From contig NZ_CP097267.1 of the NCBI RefSeq assembly GCF_028473605.1, forward strand, positions 686,501 through 750,500: a stretch of DNA of 64,000 nucleotides, given 5' to 3'. Position numbers and translations under genes: made by a program. The notes under the pieces are model-generated. The model saw nothing but the letters and a program-made list of their open reading frames with translations. It had not been told where the DNA came from and ran no database searches. This document shows positions 34,762 through 46,424 of this stretch, piece after piece; the first letter of the stretch is position 1; each line of letters opens with the position of its first letter. This stretch comes from Acidovorax sp. NCPPB 3576. GTDB taxonomy: Bacteria; Pseudomonadota; Gammaproteobacteria; Burkholderiales; Burkholderiaceae_C.

Positions 34762-35601
34762 TCAGGCCGGCACGGCCTCGCGCTCGTCCGCCGCGAACTC
34801 GGGCTGACCTTTGAGGCGCTCGTAGATCGGGGCGAAGTCGGCCGCCGTCATGTCGAACAGCTGCTGGAAGCTGTCGATGACGAAGTAGGTCTGCTGGTAG
34901 GTGTCGATCTTGTAGCGCGTGCGCATGGTGCGCTCCAGCTGCAGGGGAATGCGCTGCGGCTCGGGGCTGCGCACCGAGTGGGCCAGTTCGCCCGAAGAGC
35001 TCAGGATGCCCGCGCCATAGGCCCGCAGGCCGTCGTCCTGGCGGATCAGGCCGAACTCGATCGTGTACCAGTACAGGCGCGACAGCAGCTCGCAGGCGCC
35101 CAGGCCGTGGGCCTTGAGGCCGCCCTGGCCGTAGCGCTGCACGTAGTCGGCGAACACCGGGTTGAACAGCAGCGGCACATGGCCGAACAGGTCATGGAAG
35201 ATGTCGGGCTCGACGATGTAGTCGAACTCGTCCGGCGTGCGGATCCAGTCGGTCACCGGGAACTTGCGGTTGGCCAGCAGCGTGAAGAACGGCACCTCGG
35301 GGATCAGTCCCGGTACGCCCACCAGTTCCCAGCGCGTGGCCTTGTACAGGCGCTCGTTCACCTCTTCGAAGCGCGGAATGCGGTCGCTCGCGCCGAGCGA
35401 GGGCAGGGCCTCGATGAACGCATCGCTCGCCAGGCCCGGCAGCAGGGCCGACTGCCGCTCGTACAGGCGCCGGTAGGTGTCGTGGTCGGCCGCGGTGTAG
35501 GCCGCGTAGTCCTGCGCGCAGGTGTAGTCGGCGTTGGCGCGGGCGTAGTCGCCGCGGGGCGGGCGATCGGATTGTCCATAGACGACGGGGGGCTGTCCCA
35601 T
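34762..35601 (-). CDS. phhA: Phenylalanine-4-monooxygenase
   Basis: 279-aa monomeric bacterial PAH that makes tyrosine from phenylalanine with tetrahydropterin and Fe(II). Iron ligands are in DIFHDLFGHVPLLF (two His) and WYTIEFGLI (Glu). AAGGAG is 7 nt before ATG 35601, so that start is preferred to one at 35625. It lies 62 bp after a Bug gene and near hpd, forming a Phe-to-homogentisate route. No downstream homogentisate genes are in the window. Confidence 0.95.
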   Translation of the reverse strand: MGQPPVVYGQSDRPPRGDYARANADYTCAQDYAAYTAADHDTYRRLYERQSALLPGLASDAFIEALPSLGASDRIPRFEEVNERLYKATRWELVGVPGLIPEVPFFTLLANRKFPVTDWIRTPDEFDYIVEPDIFHDLFGHVPLLFNPVFADYVQRYGQGGLKAHGLGACELLSRLYWYTIEFGLIRQDDGLRAYGAGILSSSGELAHSVRSPEPQRIPLQLERTMRTRYKIDTYQQTYFVIDSFQQLFDMTAADFAPIYERLKGQPEFAADEREAVPA

Positions 35602-35663
35602 GTTGGGCTCCTTGGGTTTTTGCATCCATGCCGCAGCCCCGGGCGTCCTGCCCCTGGCCGCGG

Positions 35664-36641
35664 CTAATCCATCTTGATCTTTGCGGCCTTGATCAGAAAA
35701 CCGTACTTGCTGTGCTCCGAGCGCACGAACTGGCCGAAGCTCTCCAGCGTGAGGTCCTCGGGGTCGAGGCCCATCTTCTTGAAGCGCTCCATGCTGGCCG
35801 GCGACTTCATGCCGGCGCTGAACGCCATGGCGTAGCGGCGGGCGTCGGCGTCGGGCAGCGCGACCGGGGCGAACAGCCCGAACCACGTCACCACGTTGAA
35901 GCCCTGCACCTCGTCGTTGATGCTGCGCACGTCCGGCAGGTCGTCGTCCCGGCCCAGCGAGGTGACGCCCAGCGCCTTCAGCTTGCCCGCCTTGATGAGC
36001 GGCAGCGACGACGCCAGGTTGTCGAACACCAGGCTCACTTCTTGCGCCTGCAGTGCCTTGAGCGCCGGGGGCGATCCCTGGAACGGCACGTGCGCCATGC
36101 GCGTGTTGGTCAGCGACTTGAACATCTCGGCCGCGATGTGGCCGATGCTGCCGTTGCCGCCCGAGCCGTACTTGAGCTGGTCCGGGTGCTTCTTGAGGTA
36201 CTGCACCAGGTCGGTCGTGCTGCCGATGTTCAGGCTCTTGGCCTGCTCGGCGCTCATCACCAGCACGTTGGGCGTGCGCGCGACGAGGGCGATCGGCTTG
36301 AAGTCCTTGATCGGGTCGTACGGGAAGTTCTTGTACAGCCAGGGGTTCACCGCATGCGTGGCCACCGCGCCCATCACCAGCAGGTTGCCGCCGGCCGGGG
36401 CTTTCGCCACGAGATCGGCGCCGACGTTGCCGCCCGCGCCGGGCTTGTTCTCCACCGCCACGTTGCCCAGCGCCGCCTTGGCGCCTTCGGCAACGATGTG
36501 GGCCGAGGCATCGACCGGCCCGCCCTCGGGATAGGGCACGATGATCTTCAGCGGCGCGGAAGGGGTCTGCGCATGCGCGGCAAGTCCTGCCATGCACAGC
36601 AACACTCCCCCCAGATAGGCACTGGCACTCAATAACTTCAC
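35664..36641 (-). CDS. Bug-family (TctC-like) periplasmic solute-binding protein
   Basis: 325 aa. A GTG start at 36641 is preceded by GGAGGAGATACC, a near-ideal Shine-Dalgarno. Signal peptide ends AAHAQ, mature part starts LKIIVPYPEGGPVDASAH, with GAGGNVGADLVAKA and HVPFQGSPPALKALQAQEV. It lies between phhA and hpd in the same direction (gaps 62 and 78 bp), so an aromatic acid or amino-acid breakdown product is a plausible ligand. No membrane components of a TTT transporter nearby. Confidence 0.88.
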   Translation of the reverse strand: MKLLSASAYLGGVLLCMAGLAAHAQTPSAPLKIIVPYPEGGPVDASAHIVAEGAKAALGNVAVENKPGAGGNVGADLVAKAPAGGNLLVMGAVATHAVNPWLYKNFPYDPIKDFKPIALVARTPNVLVMSAEQAKSLNIGSTTDLVQYLKKHPDQLKYGSGGNGSIGHIAAEMFKSLTNTRMAHVPFQGSPPALKALQAQEVSLVFDNLASSLPLIKAGKLKALGVTSLGRDDDLPDVRSINDEVQGFNVVTWFGLFAPVALPDADARRYAMAFSAGMKSPASMERFKKMGLDPEDLTLESFGQFVRSEHSKYGFLIKAAKIKMD

Positions 36642-36719
36642 GGTATCTCCTCCGGGTCTTGGGACGCCGCAGTATAGAGACGCATCGCCGTGAAGCTGCA
36701 TTCGGTTACAGGCGGTGTT

Positions 36720-37856
36720 TCACTCGGACTTCAGCACGCCCCGGCGCATCTGGTCGAGTTCGATGCTCTCGAACAGCGCCTTGAAGTTGCCGTTGCCAAA
36801 GCCGTCGTCGCCCTTGCGCTGGATGAACTCGAAGAAGATCGGCCCGAGCTGGTTCTCGCTGAAGATCTGCAGCAGCAGCGCGTCCTTCTTGCCGTCCACG
36901 AGGATCTTGCGCTTGTGCAGCTCGGCCAGCGGCTCGCCGTGGCCGGGGATGCGCTTGTCCACCAGCTCGTAGTAGGTGTCGATGGTGTCCAGCAGGCGCA
37001 CGCCGGCGCCGCGCAGCGCGTCCACCGTGGCATACAGGTCGTCCGAGCCCATGGCGATGTGCTGGATGCCCTCGCCGTTGTACATGTCCAGGTACTCCTG
37101 GATCTGGCCGGCCTTTTCCTTGCCTTCTTCGTTGATCGGGATGCGGATCTTTCCGCAGGGGCTGGTCATGGCCTTGCTCTTGACTCCGGTGACCTGGCCT
37201 TCGATGTCGAAGTACCTGATCTCGCGGAAGCCGAACAGGCGCTCGTAGAACTCGGCCCATTCGTTCATGCGGCCCCGGTGCACGTTGTGCGTCAGGTGGT
37301 CGATGTAGGTCAGGCCATGGCCATGGGGGTTGAGCGCCTCTTCGGGCGAGACGCCGGGCAGCGGCTCGAAGTCCACGTCGAAGAAGCCGATGTTGCCGAT
37401 GTCGCCGGGCTGCGCGCCGCCCTTGCCGCGCCAGCGGTCCACCAGATAGATCAGGCTGTCGCCGATGCCCTTGATGGCGGGAATGTTCAGCTCGCCCGGA
37501 CCGGCGGTGCCGGCATAGCCCCAGGCGCCCAGGCCCAGGGCGCGCTCGTAGGCGGCTTTGGCATCGTGCACGCGGAAGGCGATGGCGCAGACGCTGGGGC
37601 CGTGCATGCGCGCAAAGCGCTGCGCAAAGCTGTCGGGCTCGGCATTGATGATGAAGTTGATCTGGCCCTGGCGGTACAGGGTCACGTTCTTGTGGCGGTG
37701 CCGGGCCACGGGCTTGAAGCCCATGCCTTCGAACACCTTGCCCATGGCCTGTGGATCGGGTGCGGCGTATTCGATGAATTCGAAACCGTCGGTGCCCATG
37801 GGGTTCTCCCAGGCGGCGGTCTGCTGCGTGGCTTGCTCGGGCAAGGCTGCGTTCAT
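36720..37856 (-). CDS. hpd: 4-hydroxyphenylpyruvate dioxygenase
   Basis: 378-aa VOC-fold Fe(II) oxygenase that converts 4-hydroxyphenylpyruvate to homogentisate. Iron ligands: [10 protein letters not shown] (His), [12 protein letters not shown] (His) and [19 protein letters not shown] (Glu and the C-terminal product-gating region). Start at 37856 with GGAGACG upstream. It is the promoter-proximal gene of hpd-Bug-phhA on the minus strand. Tyrosine-derived homogentisate also feeds pyomelanin formation. Confidence 0.96.
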   Translation of the reverse strand: MNAALPEQATQQTAAWENPMGTDGFEFIEYAAPDPQAMGKVFEGMGFKPVARHRHKNVTLYRQGQINFIINAEPDSFAQRFARMHGPSVCAIAFRVHDAKAAYERALGLGAWGYAGTAGPGELNIPAIKGIGDSLIYLVDRWRGKGGAQPGDIGNIGFFDVDFEPLPGVSPEEALNPHGHGLTYIDHLTHNVHRGRMNEWAEFYERLFGFREIRYFDIEGQVTGVKSKAMTSPCGKIRIPINEEGKEKAGQIQEYLDMYNGEGIQHIAMGSDDLYATVDALRGAGVRLLDTIDTYYELVDKRIPGHGEPLAELHKRKILVDGKKDALLLQIFSENQLGPIFFEFIQRKGDDGFGNGNFKALFESIELDQMRRGVLKSE

Positions 37857-38003
37857 TGGCGTCTCCGTTCGTGGATGGATGTCTGCCATCCACTTTAGGC
37901 CGTAGTGGCTCAGCATTCGGGCGAAATCGTGTCCCTGGTGGTGCCGTTTTGCAGGAAAACTGCGTCGATCGCCCGAGTGCCGCCGCCGAAGCCTCTTTGC
38001 CGG

Positions 38004-38966
38004 TCAGGGCGTGGACGCGGGCAGCGCCCGCAGCGCCAGTGCGCCGTCCAGCCGGAGCTGCTCTTGCGGCGTGAAGAGTTCCGACCGCAACTGCGCCAGC
38101 CCGGCCGCCGAAGTGCCGGCCCCCATGGCCGCCTGGTACTGGTCCAGCCGACCCTGCCACTGGCGGTCCTGCAGGTCCACCTGGGCCAGGCGCTGCGCGG
38201 CCTCGGCGCCGTATTGCGCGCTGCGGGCGGTGAAGCGGGCCGTGGCGTCCATGCCCTGCGCATCGAAGGCCGCGGTCTGCCGGGCCACGCCGACGTGCGC
38301 CGCCGCTTCGGCCCGCTGGGCCTGGAGCGCCGGGCCCAGGGTGCCTTCGGCCTGCTGCAGGGCCACGCTTTTCTGGTCGGCGGTGAGCGACGGGTCGCGC
38401 TCGATCTCCATGCGTGCCAACAGGTACTGGTCCATGGCCGCATCCTCGGCGAACAGGGCCTGGTATTCATCCGGCTCGAAGGCCGCCATGCGCACCTTCT
38501 GGCGCGCGGCCAGCGCCAGCCGCAGGGCGTGGGGATCGCGCAGATCGGCAGGCGCCTGCAGCCGCCCGAGCGCCACGCGGTAGTCCACGTAGCGGTAGGC
38601 CAGTGCCAGGGCGCGCGCCTTGACCTGCGCCGGGAAGAACTGGCCGATCAGGCCCTCCAGCCGTGCTTTGAGCAGGCCCGGCTCGGGCGCTTCGCCCGCC
38701 GCGCGCAGCAGAGCCTCCAGCGTGTCGCGCAGGCCGGGGCCCAGCAAAGGATCGCTACTGGCGGCGGCCACGGGCGGCGCGGGGGCGTCCCACACTGCCG
38801 GCGCGGCCGGGCCCCGGGCGGCGGTGCCTGCGGCCATGCCCGGGATGGCTGCGGCGCCTGTCGGGCGGGACGCCTCCTGCGCCGGACCGCTGCCCGTCCA
38901 CCACAGCAGGGCGGCCGCGGCGGCAAGGCCGCACGCCACCAGCGCCGCGCTGCGGATGCGTATCAC
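38004..38966 (-). CDS. lifO: Lipase-specific foldase (lipase chaperone)
   Basis: 320 aa. A single N-terminal anchor helix (about residues 8-25) then an Ala/Pro-rich linker and a Glu/Gln/Arg-rich helical body (RYVDYRVALGRLQ: the RxxFDY(F/C)LSALGE motif region is partly altered). It folds LipA in the periplasm before type II secretion. GTG start at 38966 overlaps the lipA stop by 4 bp (GTGA), the standard lipA-lifO arrangement. Confidence 0.88.
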   Translation of the reverse strand: MIRIRSAALVACGLAAAAALLWWTGSGPAQEASRPTGAAAIPGMAAGTAARGPAAPAVWDAPAPPVAAASSDPLLGPGLRDTLEALLRAAGEAPEPGLLKARLEGLIGQFFPAQVKARALALAYRYVDYRVALGRLQAPADLRDPHALRLALAARQKVRMAAFEPDEYQALFAEDAAMDQYLLARMEIERDPSLTADQKSVALQQAEGTLGPALQAQRAEAAAHVGVARQTAAFDAQGMDATARFTARSAQYGAEAAQRLAQVDLQDRQWQGRLDQYQAAMGAGTSAAGLAQLRSELFTPQEQLRLDGALALRALPASTP

Positions 38967-39904
38967 AAGCCCGCTTTCTTGAGGCGATTGGCCTGGTCGA
39001 GGTAAAGCGTAACCGGGTCCACCGACAGCCAGTCGCGCAGGCCCAGCAACTGGTTGACTTCGTCCAGGTGGTTCTGGCGGTAGTCGCCCAGGTGCTTGCC
39101 CAGGCGCGCCGAGCAGGCCGACACCAGGCCGTCGTTGGCCTCGTTGAATACCAGCCCGGTCGTGGCCAGCAGGGCGTCGCTGGCATCGAGCACGTTGGTG
39201 ACCGTGCGCACGCCGGTCCACGAGTAGTAGCGCACGCCATTGACCAGGTCGGCCCCGTCGCCGCAGCCGCTGGCAGGAACGCCCGCGCCGAAGCGCTGGT
39301 TGAAGCGCGCCGACCCCTCGGTGGTGAGCGAATCCAGCGCCGCCGTCGGCATCTGCGGCAGGCCGCTGCCGCCCGAGGACAGGTTGATGAGCGCCACCAG
39401 CGCCGAGGCCGCCTGGCTGGCCACCGCCTCGCTCACGCTGCCCTTGGGCGCGACCCCGCGCACCACGTCCGCCACGCGCGAGCCGCGGTTGACGCCGCCC
39501 ACGGACGTGACCGACGCCACCCACTGCGGCGCCACCCCGGCCACGTACCGCGCGGTCGGCCCACCGTGCGAATGGCCGATCAGGTGGACCTTCTCGGCGC
39601 CCGTGAGCGCGCGGATGTTCTTCACCTGGGCCAGCAATTGTTCGCCCCGCACCTCGGTGCTGTTGGCGGCGGACACCTGCGCCACGAACACACGGGCGCC
39701 GTCGCGCTGCAAGGCCTGAGGGATGCGGTAGAAATAATCCACCCCCAGCGCGGAGTCGAATCCGAACAGGCCGTGCACCAAAACGATGGGGTAGCGGGTC
39801 TGCGCATAGCCGGATTGGGCGCTGGCGGCCTGCAATCCCTGCAATGCGAACGCGGCCAGGACGAAAGCGAAACCGCGCAGCAGGCGGCTGAATGCAACGA
39901 ACAT
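38963..39904 (-). CDS. lipA: Secreted triacylglycerol lipase (family I.1/I.2)
   Basis: 313 aa with signal peptide (about residues 1-29, ending ASAQ). Catalytic parts: YPIVLVHGLFGFD (oxyanion hole), LIGHSHGGPTARYVA (Ser nucleophile), and a disulfide pair SGCGDG/VSACSARLGKH with the acid and His region DGLVSACSARLGKHLGDYRQNHLDEV. It needs the LifO partner and is exported by the type II system. In Acidovorax citrulli a lipase and T2SS are known virulence factors. Start 39904 follows GGAGAC. The promoter region has a perfect palindrome. Confidence 0.94.
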   Translation of the reverse strand: MFVAFSRLLRGFAFVLAAFALQGLQAASAQSGYAQTRYPIVLVHGLFGFDSALGVDYFYRIPQALQRDGARVFVAQVSAANSTEVRGEQLLAQVKNIRALTGAEKVHLIGHSHGGPTARYVAGVAPQWVASVTSVGGVNRGSRVADVVRGVAPKGSVSEAVASQAASALVALINLSSGGSGLPQMPTAALDSLTTEGSARFNQRFGAGVPASGCGDGADLVNGVRYYSWTGVRTVTNVLDASDALLATTGLVFNEANDGLVSACSARLGKHLGDYRQNHLDEVNQLLGLRDWLSVDPVTLYLDQANRLKKAGL

Positions 39905-39942
39905 GGTTTGTCTCCGGTGGTGGTGTGAAAACACTCTCTTAT

Positions 39943-39966
39943 AAAAAAGAACGACCGTTCTTTTTT
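39943..39966. promoter_or_regulatory. 11-bp-arm palindrome in the lipA/Lrp intergenic region
   Basis: AAAAAAGAACG-AC-CGTTCTTTTTT, perfect, 39-62 bp upstream of the lipA start and about 107 bp before the Lrp-type gene. Position between divergent starts argues against a terminator. The core GAACGACCGTTC has the look of a TetR-type operator. Confidence 0.55.
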
Positions 39967-40073
39967 TGGGATTTTGCGACTTTGCGCCGCAATCCACATC
40001 GGGAAATACCTGCACTCCGCCAGCATGGAATTCACCTTCGCGGCAGCGCCCAGGCTGCGTAGAATCCTGCGCC

Positions 40074-40556
40074 ATGACCGCCGACCACGCACTCGACAAG
40101 CTCGACCGCGCCATCTTGCGCTGTTTACAGGTCAATGGGCGCGAGACCTACGACGAAATCGGCGAGCGGGTGGGCCTGTCGCCCAGCGCCGTGCTGCGCC
40201 GCGCCAAGCGCCTGGAAGACAGCGGCGTGATCGACCGCTACGTGGCATTGGTCAAGCCCGAATCGGTGGGCCTGGGCCTCACGGCCTACCTGAACGTGCG
40301 GCTCGAAAAACACACCGAGAGCCACAAGCGCAACCCCATGGACCTGTTCCGCGCCAGCGTGCAGACCTGGCCCGAGGTGGTGGAGTGCGCCGCGCTCACG
40401 GGCGAAATGGATTACCTGCTGCGCGTGGTGGTGGCCGACATGGGCCACTACAGCCGCTTCATCATGGACACGCTGCTCAAGCACCCCAGCGTGCAGGACT
40501 GCAAGACCAGCTTCGTGCTCGACCGCGTGAAGGCCACCACCGCCGTGCCGGTGTAG
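40074..40556 (+). CDS. Lrp/AsnC-family transcriptional regulator
   Basis: 160 aa. AsnC-type HTH: LDKLDRAILRCLQVNGRETYDEIGERVGLSPSAVLRRAKRLEDSG, then the RAM ligand domain with the GEMDYLLRVVVADMGHYSRF segment. It is close to BkdR/Lrp-like local regulators of amino-acid breakdown, and it stands beside the phenylalanine/tyrosine genes and lipA. Start at 40074 fits the HTH; the frame upstream has none. Confidence 0.92.
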   Translation: MTADHALDKLDRAILRCLQVNGRETYDEIGERVGLSPSAVLRRAKRLEDSGVIDRYVALVKPESVGLGLTAYLNVRLEKHTESHKRNPMDLFRASVQTWPEVVECAALTGEMDYLLRVVVADMGHYSRFIMDTLLKHPSVQDCKTSFVLDRVKATTAVPV

Positions 40557-40701
40557 CGCGCAGGCGCTACCGAATCCATAGCGGCTCGCGCAGGTGGGAT
40601 AGGCGGTGGCGCCCTGGCGGTGCCGGATCGCTCCAGGCGCCGTGCTGCATTGCAACAAATTGTTGGCCGAACATAGGGGAAAACCCTAAAATCGCGCCAT
40701 C

Positions 40702-41427
40702 ATGATCCCCACCCAAGACTGGCTTCGCGCGTCCCCCGATGCAGGCGGCACTTTGCCGCGCAGCGAAGCGCCCCGACCGCCCCACCGGCGGGGCAGCTCT
40801 CCAGTCATGGTGCCGATCCGCTCGCTCGGCCCCGGGCATCGCGAACGCATCGCCACCCACCTGCTGCGGCTGGAGCCCGCGGACCGCTACCTGCGCTTCG
40901 GCTACGCCGCCAGCGACGAACAGGTGCAGCGCTATGTGGACCAGCTGGATTTCGTGCGCGACGAGATCTTCGGCATCTACAACCGCCGGCTTGAACTCAT
41001 TGCCGTCGCCCACCTCGCCTACGCCGATTCGCCGGAGCACCAAAGCTGCGCCGAATTCGGCGTGTCCGTGCTGGGCCAGGCGCGGGGCCGCGGCTTCGGT
41101 GCCCGTCTGTTCGAGCGCGCGGTGATGCACGCGCGCAACCAGGGCGTGAGCATGGTGTTCATCCATGCCTTGAGCGAGAACACCGCCATGCTGAAGATCG
41201 CGCGCAATGCCGGCGCCACCGTGCGCCGCGATGGCTCGGAGTCCGAGGCCTACCTGCAATTGCCGCGCGCGGGCCTGGACACGCGCATGGCGCAGATGGT
41301 GGTGCACCAGTTCGCCGAGATGGATTACCGCTTCAAAAAGCAGGCCCGGCAGTTCTGGCGGCTGCTCGCCGGGCTGCAGGAAGTGCGGCGCGGCGTGCGC
41401 GAAGGGCGCCACCAGTCGGCCGAATGA
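40702..41427 (+). CDS. GNAT-family N-acetyltransferase
   Basis: 241 aa. N-terminal low-complexity lead (residues 1-36) then a GNAT fold: LELIAVAHLAYAD, AEFGVSVLGQARGRGFGARLFERAVMHARNQG (acetyl-CoA motif A with R/Q-x-x-G-x-G/A), MVFIHALSENTAMLKIARNAGA (motif B). The C-terminal Arg-rich helix is an extension. Substrate unknown. It is upstream of corC with a 90-bp gap. Confidence 0.85.
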   Translation: MIPTQDWLRASPDAGGTLPRSEAPRPPHRRGSSPVMVPIRSLGPGHRERIATHLLRLEPADRYLRFGYAASDEQVQRYVDQLDFVRDEIFGIYNRRLELIAVAHLAYADSPEHQSCAEFGVSVLGQARGRGFGARLFERAVMHARNQGVSMVFIHALSENTAMLKIARNAGATVRRDGSESEAYLQLPRAGLDTRMAQMVVHQFAEMDYRFKKQARQFWRLLAGLQEVRRGVREGRHQSAE

Positions 41428-41517
41428 CAGGCCCGGGCGCGCGGCAGGGCCGCCAGCGCGGCGCTTCCGCTATCCTTGGGGCCTGATCAACCACCGCACG
41501 TCCTGCATCCCAAGACC

Positions 41518-42399
41518 GTGTCCGACCCCCATTCCGCGCGCCCGTCCGACCGAGAGGACAAACGCACGTTCCTGAAGCGGCTCATCGAGTTCATCCACCC
41601 CGGCCCGGATTCCACCGACGAGCTGATCGCCACCCTGGCGGAAGCCGAAGACAACCAGATCATCAACGCCGATGCCCGAGTGATGCTCGAGCGCGTGCTG
41701 CGCATGGCCGAAATGCGGGCCAGCGACGTGATGGTGGCCGCGCCGCGCATGGACCTGATCGACATCGAGGCGCCTTTCGACGCCCTGCTGTACCAGGTGA
41801 TCGACACCGCGCACTCGCGGTTTCCGGTGTACCAGGGCGAGCGCGAGAACATCATCGGCATCCTGATGGCCAAGGACCTGCTCAAGCTGCAGCGCGCGCC
41901 CGACTTGAACATCCGCGCCCTGCTGCGGCCCGCCGCCTTCGTGCCCGAGAGCAAGGGTCTGAACGATCTGCTGCGCGAGTTTCGCGTCAACCGCATCCAC
42001 ATGGCGGTGGTGATCGACGAGTTCGGCCGCGTGGCCGGGCTGGTCACCATCGAGGACGTGCTGGAGCAGATCGTGGGCGAGATCGAGGACGAGTTCGACA
42101 TCCCCGAGGACGAGGGCGACATCTTCGGCCTGGCCGACCGCACCTACCGCGTGAGCGGCGACACCCCGATCGAGCGGGTGGCCGAGGCGTTCGGCGCGGT
42201 GCTCGTGGGCTCCGACCGGACCGAACCCTTCGACACCATCGGTGGCCTGATCGCGCACGAGATGGGCCATGCGCCCAAGCGCGGCGAAGCGCTGGACCTG
42301 GGCGGGTTGCGGTTCGTCGTGCTGCACACCAAGGGCGGTGCCGTGCGCTGGTTCAAGGTATCGCCGGTGCCCGCCGAAGACGACCGGGCCGCCGCCTGA
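41518..42399 (+). CDS. corC: CorC/HlyC-type transporter-associated CBS protein
   Basis: 293 aa. Two CBS domains: about residues 65-125 (VMVAAPRMDLIDIEAPF.. RFPVYQG..IIGILMAKDLL) and 130-190 (VNRIHMAVVIDEFGRVAGLVTIEDVLEQIVGEI), then a CorC_HlyC domain. Involved in divalent cation homeostasis and cell-envelope integrity. The start is GTG at 41518 (weak ribosome site); a TTG codon further upstream in frame is less likely. Stop overlaps the lnt ATG by 1 bp, the normal corC-lnt layout. Confidence 0.92.
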   Translation: MSDPHSARPSDREDKRTFLKRLIEFIHPGPDSTDELIATLAEAEDNQIINADARVMLERVLRMAEMRASDVMVAAPRMDLIDIEAPFDALLYQVIDTAHSRFPVYQGERENIIGILMAKDLLKLQRAPDLNIRALLRPAAFVPESKGLNDLLREFRVNRIHMAVVIDEFGRVAGLVTIEDVLEQIVGEIEDEFDIPEDEGDIFGLADRTYRVSGDTPIERVAEAFGAVLVGSDRTEPFDTIGGLIAHEMGHAPKRGEALDLGGLRFVVLHTKGGAVRWFKVSPVPAEDDRAAA

Positions 42400-44024
42400 T
42401 GGGCGCCGCTGGGGCGCGCCGCGGGCCGCTCGGCCCGCTGGGACCGGTGGCGCTGGCAGGGGCCCTGGCGCTGCTGGCGGGCTTGGCGCAGGCTGCATCG
42501 ATCGCTTGGCCCTTCAGCGGCGAGCCCGTGTGGTGGCTGCAACTGCTGTCCTTGGCCGGCTTCGCGCGGCTGCTGCTGGCCAGCCGCAGCGCGCGGCAGG
42601 CCGCGGTGCTTGGGTGGCTGTTCGCCACCGCCTGGCTGACGGGCACCTTCTGGTGGCTCTTCATTTCCATGCACACCTACGGCGGGCTGGCCGCGCCGCT
42701 GGCCGCGCTCGCGGTGGTGGGGCTGGCAGCGTTTCTGGGCAGCTACTACGCGGTGGCATCGGGGTGTTTCAGGGCTCTGGCGCAATCAAGACGCTGGCAG
42801 GATGCTATTATTTTCGGAGCATTCTGGCTGCTGGCCGAACTGGCGCGCGGCCAGTGGTGGACAGGCTTTCCGTGGGGCGCCGGCGGCTATGCGCATGTCG
42901 AAGGTCCGCTGGCCGTGCTGGCCCGGTCGGTCGGGGTGTACGGCATCGGCTGCATCGCGGCCGTGCTGGCCATGCTGGTGGCCCAGGCGCTGCGCAGCGA
43001 CCTGCGCAGCGGGAAGGCGTGGGTCCTGGTGGCGTTGGCCGTGCTGGCCTGGGCAGGGCTGGCGGTGCAGCGCCACTGCGCCGTCGAGCTGTGCCACACG
43101 CCGATGCAGCGCCCCGCGCCCCTGTCGCTGGCGCTGCTGCAGGGCAACATTCCCCAGGACGAGAAATTCCAGGCCGGCAGCGGCGTGCCGACCGCCTTGC
43201 GCTGGTATGCCGAGCAACTGCGCAGTGCCCAGGCCACCCTGGTGGTGGCGCCCGAGACCGCCATCCCGCTGCTGCCGCAGCAGTTGATGCCGGGCTACCT
43301 GGATTCGGTCACCGCGCGCTACACCCAGGCGCCGGGGCAGGGTGGGGCTGGCGGCCGGCAGGCAGCCCTGCTGGGCATTCCGCTGGGGGACATGGCGCTG
43401 GGCTACACCAATTCGGTGATGGGCTTCGCCCCCGGCCAGGCCGCGCCGTACCAGTACGACAAGCACCACCTCGTGCCCTTCGGCGAGTTCATCCCGCCGT
43501 TCTTCCGGTGGTTCACCGAGATGATGAACATCCCGCTGGGCGACTTCAACCGGGGCGCGGTGGGGCAGGCGCCGTTCCTCTGGGCGGGCGAGCGCATCGC
43601 GCCCAACATCTGCTATGAGGATCTGTTCGGCGAAGAGCTGGGCGCGCGCTTTGCCGACCCGGCCCAGGCGCCGACCGTCTTCGTGAACCTGAGCAACATC
43701 GGCTGGTTCGGCGATTCGGTGGCCATCGACCAGCATCTGGCCATCAGCCGCATGCGCGCGCTGGAGTTCGAGCGCCCGATGGTGCGGGCCACCAACACCG
43801 GGGCCACCGCCATCATCGACCACCGGGGCGTGGTCACGCAGCGCCTGCCGTCGCACGTGCGCGGCGTGTTGACCGGCGAGGTGCTGGGGCGCAGCGGGGC
43901 GGTCACGCCCTATGCCTGGTGGGTCTCGCGCTGGGGCCTGTGGCCGCTGTGGGCGCTGGGCGCGCTGGTGGCAGGCCTGGCCTGGGTGCGCCGGCGCCGC
44001 GCCCGCAGGGCCGCAACCGCCTGA
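42399..44024 (+). CDS. lnt: Apolipoprotein N-acyltransferase, repeat inserted
   Basis: 541 aa, a little longer than average. Membrane helices at the start then a nitrilase domain with the catalytic Glu VVAPETAIPLL, Lys YQYDKHHLVPFGEFIPP and Cys NICYEDLFG. It adds the third acyl chain to lipoproteins at the inner membrane. Residues about 125-141 (RALAQSRRWQDAIIFG) are encoded by a truncated copy of the local repeat, in a loop between membrane segments. The following ELARGQWWTGFPWGAGGY is conserved, so the protein is probably active. Confidence 0.93.
   Translation: MGAAGARRGPLGPLGPVALAGALALLAGLAQAASIAWPFSGEPVWWLQLLSLAGFARLLLASRSARQAAVLGWLFATAWLTGTFWWLFISMHTYGGLAAPLAALAVVGLAAFLGSYYAVASGCFRALAQSRRWQDAIIFGAFWLLAELARGQWWTGFPWGAGGYAHVEGPLAVLARSVGVYGIGCIAAVLAMLVAQALRSDLRSGKAWVLVALAVLAWAGLAVQRHCAVELCHTPMQRPAPLSLALLQGNIPQDEKFQAGSGVPTALRWYAEQLRSAQATLVVAPETAIPLLPQQLMPGYLDSVTARYTQAPGQGGAGGRQAALLGIPLGDMALGYTNSVMGFAPGQAAPYQYDKHHLVPFGEFIPPFFRWFTEMMNIPLGDFNRGAVGQAPFLWAGERIAPNICYEDLFGEELGARFADPAQAPTVFVNLSNIGWFGDSVAIDQHLAISRMRALEFERPMVRATNTGATAIIDHRGVVTQRLPSHVRGVLTGEVLGRSGAVTPYAWWVSRWGLWPLWALGALVAGLAWVRRRRARRAATA
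42772..42821 (-). repeat. Comamonad palindromic repeat, copy 4 (inside lnt)
   Basis: On the minus strand: GCTCC-N7-AATAGCATC, then CTTGATTGCGCCAGAGCCC. It matches the rfbD copy well (ATAGCATC, TGATTGCGCCAGA) and lacks the distal tail. It is translated in frame in lnt. Confidence 0.7.
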
Positions 44025-44063
44025 AAAGCCCCCGCGCGCCCCGGCGCCGATCGAAGTGCCGGC

Positions 44064-46210
<2,147 letters not shown>

Positions 46211-46228
46211 TCGGGACCCGATCCGCGC

Positions 46229-46248
46229 GGCCGCACGCCCGTGCGGCC
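46229..46248 (+). terminator. Hairpin after ansB
   Basis: GGCCGCACG-CC-CGTGCGGCC, perfect 9-bp stem, 19 bp after the ansB stop, without a T-run. Terminator-like. Confidence 0.45.
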
Positions 46249-46424
46249 TGCGCTGACGCGGTCCGGCGCGGTCCGCTTTCATGAAATTAGGGAATCACCC
46301 TTGGCCCTGTGTCACAGTCGGCCCTCCGTGTGCCTTGATAATGGATGCCCCGCCACCGAAAAAATCCCGGTGGCGCGCAATCAAAATCCGGCGGGCGCAC
46401 CGCCGATCTGGAGCACGACTGACA

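Noticed and set aside
39943..39966. Intrinsic terminator
   Set aside because: Although A- and T-runs flank a stem, it sits between two divergent start codons where no transcript should end.
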